A stretch of 64,000 nt of DNA from Mycobacterium simiae (lineage in GTDB: Bacteria > Actinomycetota > Actinomycetes > Mycobacteriales > Mycobacteriaceae). Positions 10,433 through 20,316 of the stretch are shown here, one piece after another; position 1 is the first letter of the stretch, and each line of letters opens with the position of its first letter. The position numbers and the translations under genes were made by a program. The DNA lies in contig NZ_AP022568.1 of the NCBI RefSeq assembly GCF_010727605.1, positions 3,658,001 to 3,722,000 on the forward strand, in the 5' to 3' direction. The notes beneath the pieces were generated by a model that was not told the origin of the DNA, did no database searches, and saw only the letters and a program-made list of their open reading frames with translations.

Positions 10433-11818
10433 GTGGTGACATCACCGAGCAATCTGCCCCGCACCGTCGGTGAACTGCGCGCCAGCGGTCATCGTGAACG
10501 TGGAGTCAAGCAGGAAATACGCGAAAATCTGCTGACTGCGCTGGCCGAGGGTGACGACATCTGGCCCGGGATCCTGGGTTTCGAGGACACCGTGCTGCCG
10601 CAGCTGGAGCGGGCGCTGATCGCCGGGCACGACGTGGTACTGCTGGGTGAGCGCGGACAGGGCAAGACGCGGCTGCTGCGCGCGCTGGTCGGCTTGCTCG
10701 ACGAATGGACACCGGTGATCGGGGGCGCCGAGCTGGGTGAGCACCCCTACACGCCGATCACGCCGGAGTCGATCCGGCGGGCCGCCACCCTGGGCGACGA
10801 CCTCCCGGTGGAATGGCGGCACCGCAGCGAGCGATACACCGAGAAGCTGGCCACCCCCGACACCAGCGTCGCCGATCTGGTCGGCGACATCGACCCGATC
10901 AAGGTGGCCGAGGGACGCAGCCTCGGCGACCCCGAGACCATCGCCTACGGGCTGATCCCTCGCGCGCACCGCGGCATCGTCGCGGTCAACGAACTGCCCG
11001 ACCTGGCCGAGCGCATCCAGGTGTCCATGCTCAACGTCATGGAGGAGCGCGATATCCAGGTCCGCGGTTACACGCTGCGCCTGCCGCTCGACGTGCTGGT
11101 GGTCGCCAGCGCCAACCCCGAGGACTACACCAACCGCGGCCGCATCATCACCCCGCTCAAGGACCGGTTCGGTGCCGAGATCCGCACCCACTACCCGCTG
11201 GAGCTCGACGCCGAAGTGGGCGTCATCACGCAGGAAGCGCACTTGACCGCACAGGTCCCCGATTACCTGACGCAGGTGATCGCCCGGTTTGCCCGCTATT
11301 TGCGGGAATCCAACTCGGTCGATCAGCGCTCCGGGGTGTCGGCGCGGTTCGCCATCGCCGCCGCCGAAACGGTCGCTGCCTCCGCCCGCCACCGCGGTGC
11401 CGTACTCGGCGAGAGTGACCCGGTGGCGCGGGTGGTCGACCTGGGCACCGTGATCGACGTGCTGCGCGGCAAGCTGGAATTCGAATCCGGTGAAGAAGGC
11501 CGCGAACAGGCGGTGCTCGAGCACCTGTTGCGCCGCGCCACCGCCGACACCGCGTCCCGGGCGCTCGGCGGCATCGACGTCGGCTCCCTGGTGGCGGCCG
11601 TCGAGGGCGGCTCGGCGGTGACGACGGGCGAACGGATCTCGGCCAAGGACGTCCTCGCCGCGGTTCCCGGACTGCCCGTCGTAGAGGAGATCGCCGACCG
11701 GCTGCACGCCGAATCCGAGGGCGAACGCGCCGCGGCGCTGGAGCTGGCGTTGGAGGCGCTGTATTTGGCCAAACGCATCGACAAGGTCTCCGGGGAGGGC
11801 CAAACGGTTTATGGCTAA
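10433..11818 (+). CDS. MoxR/magnesium-chelatase-type AAA+ ATPase (Rv0958)
   Basis: This is an AAA+ ATPase with Walker A GERGQGKT at about residues 72-79, a Walker B-like GIVAVNELPDLAERIQ, and sensor region VLVVASANPEDYTNRGRIITPLKDRFG. MoxR-type ATPases act with VWA proteins to remodel or insert metals into partners, and the next gene encodes one, overlapping by 8 bp. Two adjacent GTG codons (10433, 10436) can start it; the second gives the M. tuberculosis N-terminus MTSP. Despite the common annotation, there is no sign of bacteriochlorophyll synthesis here. Confidence 0.92.
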   Translation: MVTSPSNLPRTVGELRASGHRERGVKQEIRENLLTALAEGDDIWPGILGFEDTVLPQLERALIAGHDVVLLGERGQGKTRLLRALVGLLDEWTPVIGGAELGEHPYTPITPESIRRAATLGDDLPVEWRHRSERYTEKLATPDTSVADLVGDIDPIKVAEGRSLGDPETIAYGLIPRAHRGIVAVNELPDLAERIQVSMLNVMEERDIQVRGYTLRLPLDVLVVASANPEDYTNRGRIITPLKDRFGAEIRTHYPLELDAEVGVITQEAHLTAQVPDYLTQVIARFARYLRESNSVDQRSGVSARFAIAAAETVAASARHRGAVLGESDPVARVVDLGTVIDVLRGKLEFESGEEGREQAVLEHLLRRATADTASRALGGIDVGSLVAAVEGGSAVTTGERISAKDVLAAVPGLPVVEEIADRLHAESEGERAAALELALEALYLAKRIDKVSGEGQTVYG

Positions 11819-13805
11819 GCCAGTTTCGCGGGGACACTCGTCTCGCTACTCGGCGTACACCGGCGGGCCGGACCCGCTGGCCCCGCCGGTGGACCTGCGC
11901 GAGGCGCTCGAGCAGATCGGACAGGACGTCATGGCCGGCACCTCGCCGCGCCGGGCCCTGTCCGAGTTGCTCCGCCGTGGCACCAAGAACATGCCCGGCG
12001 CCGACCGGCTGGCCGCCGAAGCGAACCGTCGGCGACGGGATCTGTTGCGCAGGAACAACTTAGACGGCACCTTGCAGGAGATCAAGAAGCTGCTCGACGA
12101 GGCGGTGCTGGCTGAACGCAAGGAGCTGGCCCGCGCGCTCGACGACGACGCGCGGTTCGGTGAGTTGCAGCTCGACGCGCTCCCGGCATCGCCGGCCAAG
12201 GCGGTGCAAGAACTATCCGAATACAACTGGCGCAGCGCCGAGGCGCGGGAAAAGTACGACCAAATCAAGGATTTGCTTGGCCGCGAAATGCTCGACCAGC
12301 GTTTCGCCGGCATGAAGGAAGCACTGCAAGGCGCGACCGACGAGGACCGGCAGCGCGTCACCGACATGGTCGACGACCTCAACGAGCTGCTGGATAAGCA
12401 TGCGCGCGGTGAAGACACCCAGCAAGACTTTGACGACTTCATGGACAAGCACGGCGAGTTCTTCCCGGAGAACCCACGCAACGTGGAGGAGCTACTGGAC
12501 TCGCTGGCCAAGCGTGCCGCCGCCGCCCAGCGCTTCCGTAACAGCCTGAGCCCAGACCAGCGGGCCGAACTCGATGCCCTGGCGCAGCAGGCCTTCGGTT
12601 CGCCGTCGCTCATGCAGGCGTTGAGCCGGCTCGACTCGCACCTGCAATCCGCCCGGCCGGGTGAAGACTGGACGGGTTCCGAGCAGTTCTCCGGTGACAA
12701 TCCGTTCGGCATGGGCGAAGGCACCCAGGCGCTGTCCGACATCGCCGAGCTCGAGCAGCTCGCCGATCAGCTCTCGCAAAGCTATCCCGGCGCCACGATG
12801 GACGACGTCGACCTGGACGCGCTGGCACGCCAGCTCGGCGACCAGGCTGCCATCGATGCGCGGACGTTGGCCGAGTTGGAGCGGGCACTGGTCAACCAGG
12901 GCTTTTTGGATCGCGGTTCCGACGGCCAGTGGCGGCTGTCGCCCAAGGCGATGCGCAGACTCGGCGAGACAGCGTTACGCGATGTGGCGCAACAACTTTC
13001 CAGCCGTCGCGGCGAACGGGACCACCGTCGTGCCGGCGCTGCAGGTGAGTTGACCGGCGCGACGCGGCCGTGGCAGTTCGGCGACACCGAACCGTGGAAC
13101 ATTCCTCGTACGCTGACCAACGCCGTGTTACGGCGGGCGGGCACCGCGACGCTGGACGGACCGGCCGGTCCCCTCCACATCTCCGTCGACGACGTCGAGG
13201 TGTCCGAGACCGAGACCCGCACCCAATCTGCCGTCGCCCTGCTCGTCGATACCTCGTTCTCGATGGTGATGGAGAATCGCTGGCTGCCCATGAAGCAGAC
13301 GGCGCTCGCGCTCAACCATCTGGTGTGCACCCGCTTCCGCTCAGATGCCCTGCAGATCATTGCTTTTGGCCGCTATGCCCGCACCGTGACGGCCGCCGAG
13401 CTCACCGGCCTGGAGGGGGTGTACGAACAGGGCACCAACCTGCATCACGCCCTGGCGCTGGCGGGTCGCCATCTGCGCCGGCACCCGAATGCGCAGCCTG
13501 TCGTCCTGGTTGTGACGGACGGGGAACCGACCGCGCACCTCGAGGACTTCGACGGTGACGGTTCCGCGGTGTTCTTCGATTATCCGCCGCACCCGCGGAC
13601 CATCGCGCACACCGTGCGTGGCTTCGACGACATGGCGCGGCTGGGCGCGCAGATCACCATCTTCCGGCTGGGTAGCGACCCGGGCCTGGCGCGGTTCATC
13701 GACCAGGTGGCAAGGCGAGTCGAGGGCCGCGTCGTGGTGCCCGACCTGGACGGGTTGGGTGCCGCCGTGGTCGGCGACTATCTGCGCACTCGGCGCCGTC
13801 GCTAG
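11811..13805 (+). CDS. VWA-domain protein, partner of the MoxR ATPase (Rv0959)
   Basis: The 664-aa protein has a long, charged, probably helical N-terminal half (residues 1-400). Its C-terminal von Willebrand A domain has the MIDAS motif DTSFS in VALLVDTSFSMVMENR, the downstream GTNLHHAL threonine and VVTDGEPT. MoxR/VWA pairs work as ATPase plus metal-dependent adaptor. Its start overlaps the ATPase gene by 8 bp, so the two are one translational unit. Target unknown. Confidence 0.92.
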   Translation: MAKPVSRGHSSRYSAYTGGPDPLAPPVDLREALEQIGQDVMAGTSPRRALSELLRRGTKNMPGADRLAAEANRRRRDLLRRNNLDGTLQEIKKLLDEAVLAERKELARALDDDARFGELQLDALPASPAKAVQELSEYNWRSAEAREKYDQIKDLLGREMLDQRFAGMKEALQGATDEDRQRVTDMVDDLNELLDKHARGEDTQQDFDDFMDKHGEFFPENPRNVEELLDSLAKRAAAAQRFRNSLSPDQRAELDALAQQAFGSPSLMQALSRLDSHLQSARPGEDWTGSEQFSGDNPFGMGEGTQALSDIAELEQLADQLSQSYPGATMDDVDLDALARQLGDQAAIDARTLAELERALVNQGFLDRGSDGQWRLSPKAMRRLGETALRDVAQQLSSRRGERDHRRAGAAGELTGATRPWQFGDTEPWNIPRTLTNAVLRRAGTATLDGPAGPLHISVDDVEVSETETRTQSAVALLVDTSFSMVMENRWLPMKQTALALNHLVCTRFRSDALQIIAFGRYARTVTAAELTGLEGVYEQGTNLHHALALAGRHLRRHPNAQPVVLVVTDGEPTAHLEDFDGDGSAVFFDYPPHPRTIAHTVRGFDDMARLGAQITIFRLGSDPGLARFIDQVARRVEGRVVVPDLDGLGAAVVGDYLRTRRRR

Positions 13806-13819
13806 TGCTCAGACCGGGC

Positions 13820-13835
13820 TGCTGGCTTGCCAGCA
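13820..13835 (+). terminator. Short perfect hairpin after the VWA gene
   Basis: Arms TGCTGGC and GCCAGCA are separated by only TT, 15 bp after the VWA stop. No U-tract follows. It could be an I-shaped mycobacterial terminator. The rest of the 226-bp gap 13806-14031 contains nothing else I recognise. Confidence 0.35.
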
Positions 13836-14031
13836 TGTCGCGTGAAATTCATTGTTGCGCAACTGCTTTCGAGGTTAACTCGGCGGCAGTGCGCGGCGCT
13901 GCGTGGCCGAGCGTGCTGGAACGCGTGCCGGGGCAACGTTTTTCGGCGCGCCGCTGAGTGGGACGCTGGTCCATTTGGGCTACAGCCGGTAGCCTCAGTG
14001 ATTCACCTGATCGGCTCGAGGCGTCGATTCC

Positions 14032-14631
14032 CTAGTGCGCGCGGCGCGCTTTGCGCTTGATGCCCACGCCGCCCCAGAACGAGAACCCGTGGATCTTCAC
14101 CCGGGGCGCGCCGGGCGTGCCCTCACCGAGGACATCGCGGTCGAAACCGCCCATCACGCCGCGGCCGTGGATTTCGATGTTGACTTCCGGCGGCAGCACA
14201 ATACTCTGCGCGCCCATGATCGACACCACCCGGATGTCCACCTCGGTCGAGGTGAAGTCGGCATAACGCAGATCGACCACCCCGGTGCCCCAGAGCGTGA
14301 AGGTGGTCAGCTTCTTCGGTACGTTCCAACGACCGCGCCGCTCGAATCCGCTCAGCAGCGCCAGCAGCAGGGTGGACGGCGCCGGGTTCGGTTTGCCACC
14401 GCGGCGCGGGCTCATTTGGGCGCCGGGTAAATCGGCCCGCAACTGGTCCAATTCCTCGTACGTCGTCGCCGCGTACGCCCTGGTCAGGCGGTCCTCATAG
14501 TCCTTGAGCTGCAGCCGCCCCTGCTCAGCCGCGTAGGCCAGCAGTTGCGCGATTTGAATGCGATCCGTGTCGGCCGCACGCGACAAATCGTCGCGCGCGG
14601 CCTTCGCGTCGTGTTGCGGCGAGTCGCTCAT
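14032..14631 (-). CDS. DUF1707 domain protein (Rv0966c)
   Basis: The start is placed at MSDSPQHDAK (ATG 14629-14631) because the preceding codons are poorly conserved in character; an ATG directly before it (14634) and an extension to 14667 are possible. The DUF1707 signature is clear: DRIQIAQLLAYAAEQGRLQLKDYEDRLTRAYAATTYEEL at residues 16-60, followed by a C-terminal region like the DUF2154/LiaF fold (VDLRYADFTSTEVDIRVVSIMGAQSIVLPPEVNIEI, GFSFWGG). Such proteins are envelope-stress-linked, but the exact role is unknown. Rv0960-Rv0965 are absent between this gene and the VWA gene. Confidence 0.9.
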   Translation of the reverse strand: MSDSPQHDAKAARDDLSRAADTDRIQIAQLLAYAAEQGRLQLKDYEDRLTRAYAATTYEELDQLRADLPGAQMSPRRGGKPNPAPSTLLLALLSGFERRGRWNVPKKLTTFTLWGTGVVDLRYADFTSTEVDIRVVSIMGAQSIVLPPEVNIEIHGRGVMGGFDRDVLGEGTPGAPRVKIHGFSFWGGVGIKRKARRAH

Positions 14632-14706
14632 CATCCACGAGCGTACGACGTGCAACTGTTGCTGCAAGAGGGTTGGCTAAATCGCAACCATCCGCCTACG
14701 CGCGGC

Positions 14707-15525
14707 TTACTGGTCGGCATCGTCGGAGTTGGTCGGGCGGACCCAACTGGGCGGACGTTTCTGCAAGAACGCCAGCATGCCCTCGCGCGCCTCCTCGGAC
14801 ACAAACAATCGCGCGGATTCCTCGCTAAGCCGTTCGGCGTCACGGTCGAACCCCTCCAGCACGGCCGCTGTGGTGAGCGCTTTGGAGGCCGCCAGGCCCT
14901 GGGGTGAGCCGCGCCCGATGTCGGCGACGAGTTTCGCCACGGCCGCGTCCACGTCCTCGGCTGCCGACGTGACCAAGCCGATCTGCGCGGCCTGGGCGGC
15001 ACCGAACGTCTCGCCGGTGAGGTAGTACTGGGCCGCCGCCCGGGGCGACAGCTTCGGCAGCAGAGTCAGCGAGATGATGGCCGGGGCGACCCCGATGCGG
15101 GCCTCGGTCAACGCGAAGGTACTGCGCGGCCCGGCGACCGCGATGTCGCAGGCGCCGACGAGACCGAACCCGCCGGCCCGGACGTGGCCGTCGATGGCGG
15201 CGATCACCGGCAGCGGCGACGCGACGATCGCACGCAACAGCGTGGTCATCTCCCGCGCGCGCGCCACCGCCAGATCGAACGGATCGGCACGCGGGCCGCC
15301 ACCACCGGCCTCGCTCAGGTCGGCACCGGCGCAGAAGGTGCCGCCGGTGTGGCCCAGCACCACCGCCCGCACCGCGGGATCCGTCGCCGCGTCCCGCAAG
15401 CCCTGGTGCAGCTGGCTCACCAGGGCGGTGGACAGGGCGTTGCGGTTGTGCGGCGAGTTCAGCGTCAGCCGGGCGAACGGACCCGCGACATCGTCGGGGC
15501 CGGCGTATTCGACCAAAGTGTCCAT
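14707..15525 (-). CDS. echA7: Enoyl-CoA hydratase/isomerase family protein
   Basis: The 272-aa crotonase-fold protein is the last gene of the minus-strand acyl-CoA operon. The CoA-binding/oxyanion segments GGTFCAGADLSE and HVRAGGFGLVGACDIAVAG are present, as is the second catalytic acid position in ALTEARIGVAP. The first acid of true hydratases (Glu in the GGCEL-type motif) is replaced in GFGLVGACD, so the reaction may not be simple hydration. It lies 10 bp after fadE12, in the Rv0971c position. Confidence 0.9.
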   Translation of the reverse strand: MDTLVEYAGPDDVAGPFARLTLNSPHNRNALSTALVSQLHQGLRDAATDPAVRAVVLGHTGGTFCAGADLSEAGGGGPRADPFDLAVARAREMTTLLRAIVASPLPVIAAIDGHVRAGGFGLVGACDIAVAGPRSTFALTEARIGVAPAIISLTLLPKLSPRAAAQYYLTGETFGAAQAAQIGLVTSAAEDVDAAVAKLVADIGRGSPQGLAASKALTTAAVLEGFDRDAERLSEESARLFVSEEAREGMLAFLQKRPPSWVRPTNSDDADQ

Positions 15526-15535
15526 CAGCGGGATC

Positions 15536-16702
15536 TCAGTAGCTTCGAGGCAGGCCCAGTGATGTCTGCGCGACGAAGTTCAGCACCATCTCGCGGCTGA
15601 CCGGGGCGATCCGCCCGAGCCGCGCCGAGGCGAGCATGGCGGCGACGCCGTATTCCTTGGTCAACCCGTTTCCACCCATCGACTGCACGGCTTGGTCGAC
15701 CGACCGGGTAGACGCCTCCGCCGCAGCATATTTGGCCATATTGGCGGCCGCGGCCGCGCCCGCGTCGTCACCGCTGTCATAGAGCGTGGCGGCCTTCTGC
15801 ATCATCAGCTTGGCTAGTTCGACCTCAATGTGGCACTGCGCCAACGGATGCGACAAGCCCTGGTGTGCACCGATCGGTGTTCCCCACACCTGACGGGTCT
15901 TGACGTAGTCGGCGGCCTTGCTGAGCGCGAACCGCCCCATGCCGACCGCGCTGGCCGCCCCCATGATCCGCTCCGGGTTGAGGCCGGCGAACAACTGAGC
16001 AATCGCGGCATCCTCGGAGCCGACCAATGCGTCGGCCGGCAGCCGGACGTCGTCGAGAAAGACCTGGAACTGACGCTCGGGGCTGATCAGCTCCATTTCG
16101 ATTGGCGTGTAGGTGAATCCGGGCGCATCGGTGGGTACCACGAACAGTGCCGGGCGGAGCTTGCCGGTCTTGGCCTCCTCGCTGCGCCCGACCACCAGCA
16201 CGGCCTGGGCCTGGTCGACACCGGAGATGTAGACCTTCTGACCCGTCAAGATCCAGTCGCTGCCATCGCGGCGAGCGGTGGTGGTGATCTTGTGCGAGTT
16301 GGAGCCGGCGTCCGGCTCGGTGATCGCGAAGGCCATCGTCAGGGTTCCGTCGGCGATGCCGGGAATCCAACGCTTCTTCTGCTCCTCGGTGCCGAACTTG
16401 CTGATGATGGTGCCGTTGATGGCCGGCGAGACGACCATCAGTAGCAGCGCGCTGCCGGCCGCGGCCATCTCCTCCATCACCAGCGACAGCTCGTACATCC
16501 CGGCTCCGCCACCGCCGTATTCCTCCGGGAGATTCACCCCGAGGAAGCCCAATTTGCCGGCCTCCGACCATAATTCGTCGGTGTGCTGCTGCGCACGCGC
16601 CTTCTTCAGGTAGTACTCGCTGCCGTAGTTGGCGGCCCAGGCTGCCACCGACTTTCGCAGCGCCTGCCGCTCTTCGTTTTCGATGAAGCTGGTGTCGGTC
16701 AT
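15536..16702 (-). CDS. fadE12: Acyl-CoA dehydrogenase
   Basis: The 388-aa FAD-dependent acyl-CoA dehydrogenase contains AFAITEPDAGSNSHKITTTA (FAD/substrate region), QVWGTPIGAHQGLSHPLA and the C-terminal QSMGGNGLTKEYGVAAMLASARLGRI. It starts directly against the accA2 stop. Synteny equals Rv0972c. It probably makes the alpha,beta-unsaturated acyl-CoA that the carboxylase or EchA7 uses; the substrate is unknown. Confidence 0.93.
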   Translation of the reverse strand: MTDTSFIENEERQALRKSVAAWAANYGSEYYLKKARAQQHTDELWSEAGKLGFLGVNLPEEYGGGGAGMYELSLVMEEMAAAGSALLLMVVSPAINGTIISKFGTEEQKKRWIPGIADGTLTMAFAITEPDAGSNSHKITTTARRDGSDWILTGQKVYISGVDQAQAVLVVGRSEEAKTGKLRPALFVVPTDAPGFTYTPIEMELISPERQFQVFLDDVRLPADALVGSEDAAIAQLFAGLNPERIMGAASAVGMGRFALSKAADYVKTRQVWGTPIGAHQGLSHPLAQCHIEVELAKLMMQKAATLYDSGDDAGAAAAANMAKYAAAEASTRSVDQAVQSMGGNGLTKEYGVAAMLASARLGRIAPVSREMVLNFVAQTSLGLPRSY

Positions 16703-18715
16703 TCAGGAATCTCCTTGTGGTTGGTCTTCGGATTGGGGCGCCGCATCCGCGGTGGGGGCTTTGACGCGCGCCAGGACTGCCCCGACTTCGACCTGCTGAC
16801 CGGCCTGGACACTGAGTTCGGCGAGCACGCCGTCGGCAGGGGCGTTGATGGTGTGTTCCATCTTCATCGCCTCCAGCCAGATCAGCGGCTGCCCGGCTGT
16901 CACGCTGTCGCCCACCTGGGCGCCGACCCGGATGACGCTGCCTGGCATCGGCGCCACCAGCGATCCCTTCGCGACCGACGAACCAGGGTCGGGGAACCGG
17001 GGGATCGCGTCCAGACGAACGGGTCCGCGTGCCGAATCGACGTAGACGTCTCGGCCGTGGCGCGCGACGGTAAACCGGCAGTCCACCCCGTCGGCGTCGG
17101 TCAACACCACCTCGTTTGGCGTCGCCGAGACCAGGCGTACCGATCCATCTCCGGCAAGCACCAATCCGGTTCTGCTAAACCGATATTCGATCCGATGCTC
17201 GGTGTCCCGGTCATCGCGATACGTCTTGACTTGATGGCCCGACGGCAGGTTGCGCCAACCGCTGGGAAGGGATCCGAAAACCGCGGCGGTCGCGCGGTTG
17301 TGCGCGGCGTCGGCGAGCGCGGCCGCGATTGCCGACAGACGGACAACGCCCTCATCGGCCAGCGGCGCCGCCAGTTGCGCCAACCCGTGCGTGTCGAAGA
17401 ACGCGGTATCGGTCGCCCCATCGAGGAAGGCCGGATGGCGCAACACGTTCACCAGTAGTTCGCGGTTGGTCCGTAGCCCGTGCAGCCGCGTTCGGGCCAG
17501 CGCGTCGGCAAGCACCAGTGCGCACTGCCGGCGCGTCGGCGCGTAGGAGATGACCTTGGCCAGCATCGGATCGTAGTGAATCGACACCGACGATCCGTCG
17601 ACAATGCCGGAGTCCAGGCGGATTCCGGTGCGCTCTCGCAGCGAGCCGAACTGCGCTCGCACGCCGGGCACGTCGACGGTGTGCACCCGACCGGCCTGCG
17701 GCTGCCACCCGCGCGCGGGGTCTTCGGCGTACAGCCGGGCCTCGATCGAATGTCCTCGAGCAGTGGGCGGTTCGGCATCCAGGCGGTCGCCTGCGGCGAC
17801 CGCGAGCTGCAGCGCGACCAGGTCCACCCCGGTGGTCTCCTCGGTGACCGGGTGCTCGACCTGCAGCCGGGTGTTCATTTCCAGGAAGAAGAACTCCCCG
17901 CTATCGTCGGCGAGAAATTCCACCGTGCCGGCACCGGCGTATCCGATCGCCCCGGCGGCCAGCCGCGCCGCGTGGAAAAGCTTGTCCCGCATGCCCGGAA
18001 TGCGCTCCACCAGCGGTGACGGCGCCTCTTCGATGATCTTCTGGTGGCGGCGCTGAATCGAGCACTCGCGTTCGCCGACCGCCCACACCGTGCCGTGGGT
18101 GTCGGCGAGGACCTGCACCTCCACGTGGTGACCGGTCGGCAGGTAGCGCTCGCAGAACACGGTCGGGTCGCCGAAGGCGTTCTGCGCCTCTCGCTGCGCC
18201 GCGGCGACTTCGCTTGCCAGCGCCGACAACTCGCGCACCACCCGCATCCCGCGGCCGCCGCCACCGGCAGAGGCCTTGACCAGCACCGGCAGCTGAGCCG
18301 GTGTGACCGAGTCGGGATCGAGTTCGTCGAGGACGGGTACACCGGCCGAGGCCATCAACTTCTTCGACTCGATCTTCGATCCCATCGCGCGCACCGCGTC
18401 CACCGGCGGTCCCACCCAGATCAGGCCCGCTTCCAGGACCGCGGCGGCGAAATCGGCGTTCTCGGATAGGAATCCATACCCGGGATGGATAGCGTCGGCT
18501 CCGGCAGCGCGGGCGGCGGCAATGATCGCCTCGGCGTTGAGATAGTCGTTGGTCTTGGCCAGGCGGACCCTGGCGTCCGCCTCGGCGACGTGCGGGGCGG
18601 CGGCGTCGGGGTCGGTGTAGACCGCGACGGTGCCCAGCCCGAGTTGCCGGCAGGTGGCGAAGACGCGGCGAGCGATCTCGCCGCGGTTGGCAACCAGTAC
18701 TCGAGTGATGGCCAT
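16703..18715 (-). CDS. accA2: Biotin carboxylase/BCCP alpha subunit of an acyl-CoA carboxylase
   Basis: The start is ATG 18713-18715 (MAITRVLVANRGEIARR), giving 670 aa; the frame stays open to 19060 inside accD2 but that part is not protein-like. It has a biotin carboxylase domain (GYGFLSENADFA, KASAGGGGRGMR, EMNTRLQVEHPVTEE) at 1-450 and a C-terminal biotinyl domain with EAMKMEH (biotinylated Lys618 by my count). It forms a carboxylase with AccD2. The natural substrate of this pair is not established. Confidence 0.95.
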   Translation of the reverse strand: MAITRVLVANRGEIARRVFATCRQLGLGTVAVYTDPDAAAPHVAEADARVRLAKTNDYLNAEAIIAAARAAGADAIHPGYGFLSENADFAAAVLEAGLIWVGPPVDAVRAMGSKIESKKLMASAGVPVLDELDPDSVTPAQLPVLVKASAGGGGRGMRVVRELSALASEVAAAQREAQNAFGDPTVFCERYLPTGHHVEVQVLADTHGTVWAVGERECSIQRRHQKIIEEAPSPLVERIPGMRDKLFHAARLAAGAIGYAGAGTVEFLADDSGEFFFLEMNTRLQVEHPVTEETTGVDLVALQLAVAAGDRLDAEPPTARGHSIEARLYAEDPARGWQPQAGRVHTVDVPGVRAQFGSLRERTGIRLDSGIVDGSSVSIHYDPMLAKVISYAPTRRQCALVLADALARTRLHGLRTNRELLVNVLRHPAFLDGATDTAFFDTHGLAQLAAPLADEGVVRLSAIAAALADAAHNRATAAVFGSLPSGWRNLPSGHQVKTYRDDRDTEHRIEYRFSRTGLVLAGDGSVRLVSATPNEVVLTDADGVDCRFTVARHGRDVYVDSARGPVRLDAIPRFPDPGSSVAKGSLVAPMPGSVIRVGAQVGDSVTAGQPLIWLEAMKMEHTINAPADGVLAELSVQAGQQVEVGAVLARVKAPTADAAPQSEDQPQGDS

Positions 18716-18720
18716 TGGGC

Positions 18721-20316
18721 TCACATTCGGAAGACGCCGAAATTCGACGTCCCCTTGATCGGGCCATTTGCAATGGCGGACAGGCAGATTCCTAGCACGG
18801 TGCGAGTATCGCGGGGATCGATCACACCGTCGTCGTAGAGCATTCCGGACAGCACCATCGGTAGCGACTCGGCCTCGATCTGTCCCTCGACGGCGGCGCG
18901 CATCGCGGCGTCGGCCTCCTCGTCGACCTGCTGCCCGCGCGCCTCGGCGGCGGCCCGGGCCACGATCGACAGCACGCCGGCCAGCTGGACGCCGCCCATT
19001 ACCGCGGATTTGGCGCTGGGCCACGCGAACAGGAATCGAGGATCGTAGGCGCGCCCACACATGCCGTAGTGACCAGCACCGTAGGACGCGCCGATCAGCA
19101 GCGAGAGGTGCGGGACGGTGGAGTTGGACACGGCGTTGATCATCATCGAGCCGTGCTTGATCATGCCCCCCTCTTCATAGTCCTTGCCGACCATGTATCC
19201 GGTGGTGTTGTGCAGGAACACCAATGGCGTGTCGTAGCGGTTGGCCAGTTGGATGAACTGGGTGGCCTTCTGCGATTCCTCGCTGAACAGCACGCCCCGG
19301 TGGTTGGCCAGAATCCCGATCGGGTAGCCACACAGCGTCGCCCAGCCGGTCACCAGCGATGAGCCGTACATCGGTTTGAACTCGTCGAATTCGGAGCCGT
19401 CGACGATGCGTGCGATCACGTCGCGCGGGTCGAAGGGGATCCGCAGGTCCGACGGCACGACACCGATCAGCTCCTCGGCGTCGAACAGCGGCTCGACCAC
19501 GGGTCGCGGCCGCGGGCCCTGCTTGACCCAGTTGAGCCGGGCGACGATGCGCCGGCCGATGCGGATCGCGTCGAGCTCGTCGACGGCGAAGTAGTCGGCC
19601 AAACCCGAAGTGCGAGCGTGCATTTCGGCGCCGCCCAGCGATTCGTCGTCGGACTCCTCGCCGGTGGCCATCTTCACCAGCGGCGGCCCGGCCAGAAACA
19701 CCTTTGACCGTTCCTTGATCATCACCACGTGATCGGACATGCCGGGGACGTAGGCCCCGCCGGCGGTTGAGTTGCCGAAGACCAACGCGATGGTCGGGAT
19801 ACCTGCGGCCGATAACCGGGTGAGGTCACGGAACATCCGACCGCCCGGGACGAAAATCTCCTTCTGGGTGGGCAAGTCGGCGCCCCCCGACTCGACCAGC
19901 GACACCACCGGCAACCGGTTCTCCCGCGCGATCTGGTTGGCCCGCAGGATCTTCTTCAGCGTCCACGGGTTACTGGTGCCGCCCTTGACGGTCGGATCGT
20001 TGGCGACGACCAGGCACTCGACGCCCTCGATCGCACCGATGCCGACCACGACGCTGGCCCCGAGGGTGAATGAACTGCCGTAGCCGGCCAACGGGCTCAG
20101 CTCGAGGAACGGCGAGTCGGGGTCCAGGAGCAGCTCGATGCGTTCCCGGGCGGTGAGCTTGCCCCGGCCGTGGTGACGCTCGACGTATTTGGGCCCGCCG
20201 CCCGCCAGGGCCCTGGCGTGCTCGGCGTCGATCTCGGCCAGCTTGGCGAGCATGGTCTGCGCCGCGTCGGCGTAGCCGGCGGCCTTCGGGTCGAGCGTGG
20301 ACTGCAGCACCGTCAT
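18721..20316 (-). CDS. accD2: Acyl-CoA carboxylase carboxyltransferase beta subunit
   Basis: The 531-aa carboxyltransferase has N- and C-terminal crotonase-like halves. Visible motifs are GRGKLTARERIELLLDP, SLVESGGADLPTQKEIF, NSTAGGAYVPGMSDH and SYGAGHYGMCGRAYDPRFLFAWPSAK. This layout matches methylcrotonyl/geranyl-CoA-type subunits more than propionyl-CoA ones. It overlaps fadE13 by 4 bp (ATGA) and ends 5 bp before the accA2 start. Confidence 0.95.
   Translation of the reverse strand: MTVLQSTLDPKAAGYADAAQTMLAKLAEIDAEHARALAGGGPKYVERHHGRGKLTARERIELLLDPDSPFLELSPLAGYGSSFTLGASVVVGIGAIEGVECLVVANDPTVKGGTSNPWTLKKILRANQIARENRLPVVSLVESGGADLPTQKEIFVPGGRMFRDLTRLSAAGIPTIALVFGNSTAGGAYVPGMSDHVVMIKERSKVFLAGPPLVKMATGEESDDESLGGAEMHARTSGLADYFAVDELDAIRIGRRIVARLNWVKQGPRPRPVVEPLFDAEELIGVVPSDLRIPFDPRDVIARIVDGSEFDEFKPMYGSSLVTGWATLCGYPIGILANHRGVLFSEESQKATQFIQLANRYDTPLVFLHNTTGYMVGKDYEEGGMIKHGSMMINAVSNSTVPHLSLLIGASYGAGHYGMCGRAYDPRFLFAWPSAKSAVMGGVQLAGVLSIVARAAAEARGQQVDEEADAAMRAAVEGQIEAESLPMVLSGMLYDDGVIDPRDTRTVLGICLSAIANGPIKGTSNFGVFRM

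Noticed and set aside
14010..14035. Second copy of the tRNA 3' end (GTCGATTCCCTAG)
   Set aside because: Only about ten bases resemble the T arm and there is no acceptor sequence; a chance match rather than an attachment site.
18716..19060. N-terminal extension of AccA2 into accD2
   Set aside because: The residues are antisense-like and overlap accD2; MAITRVLVANRGEIARR is the normal start of biotin carboxylases.
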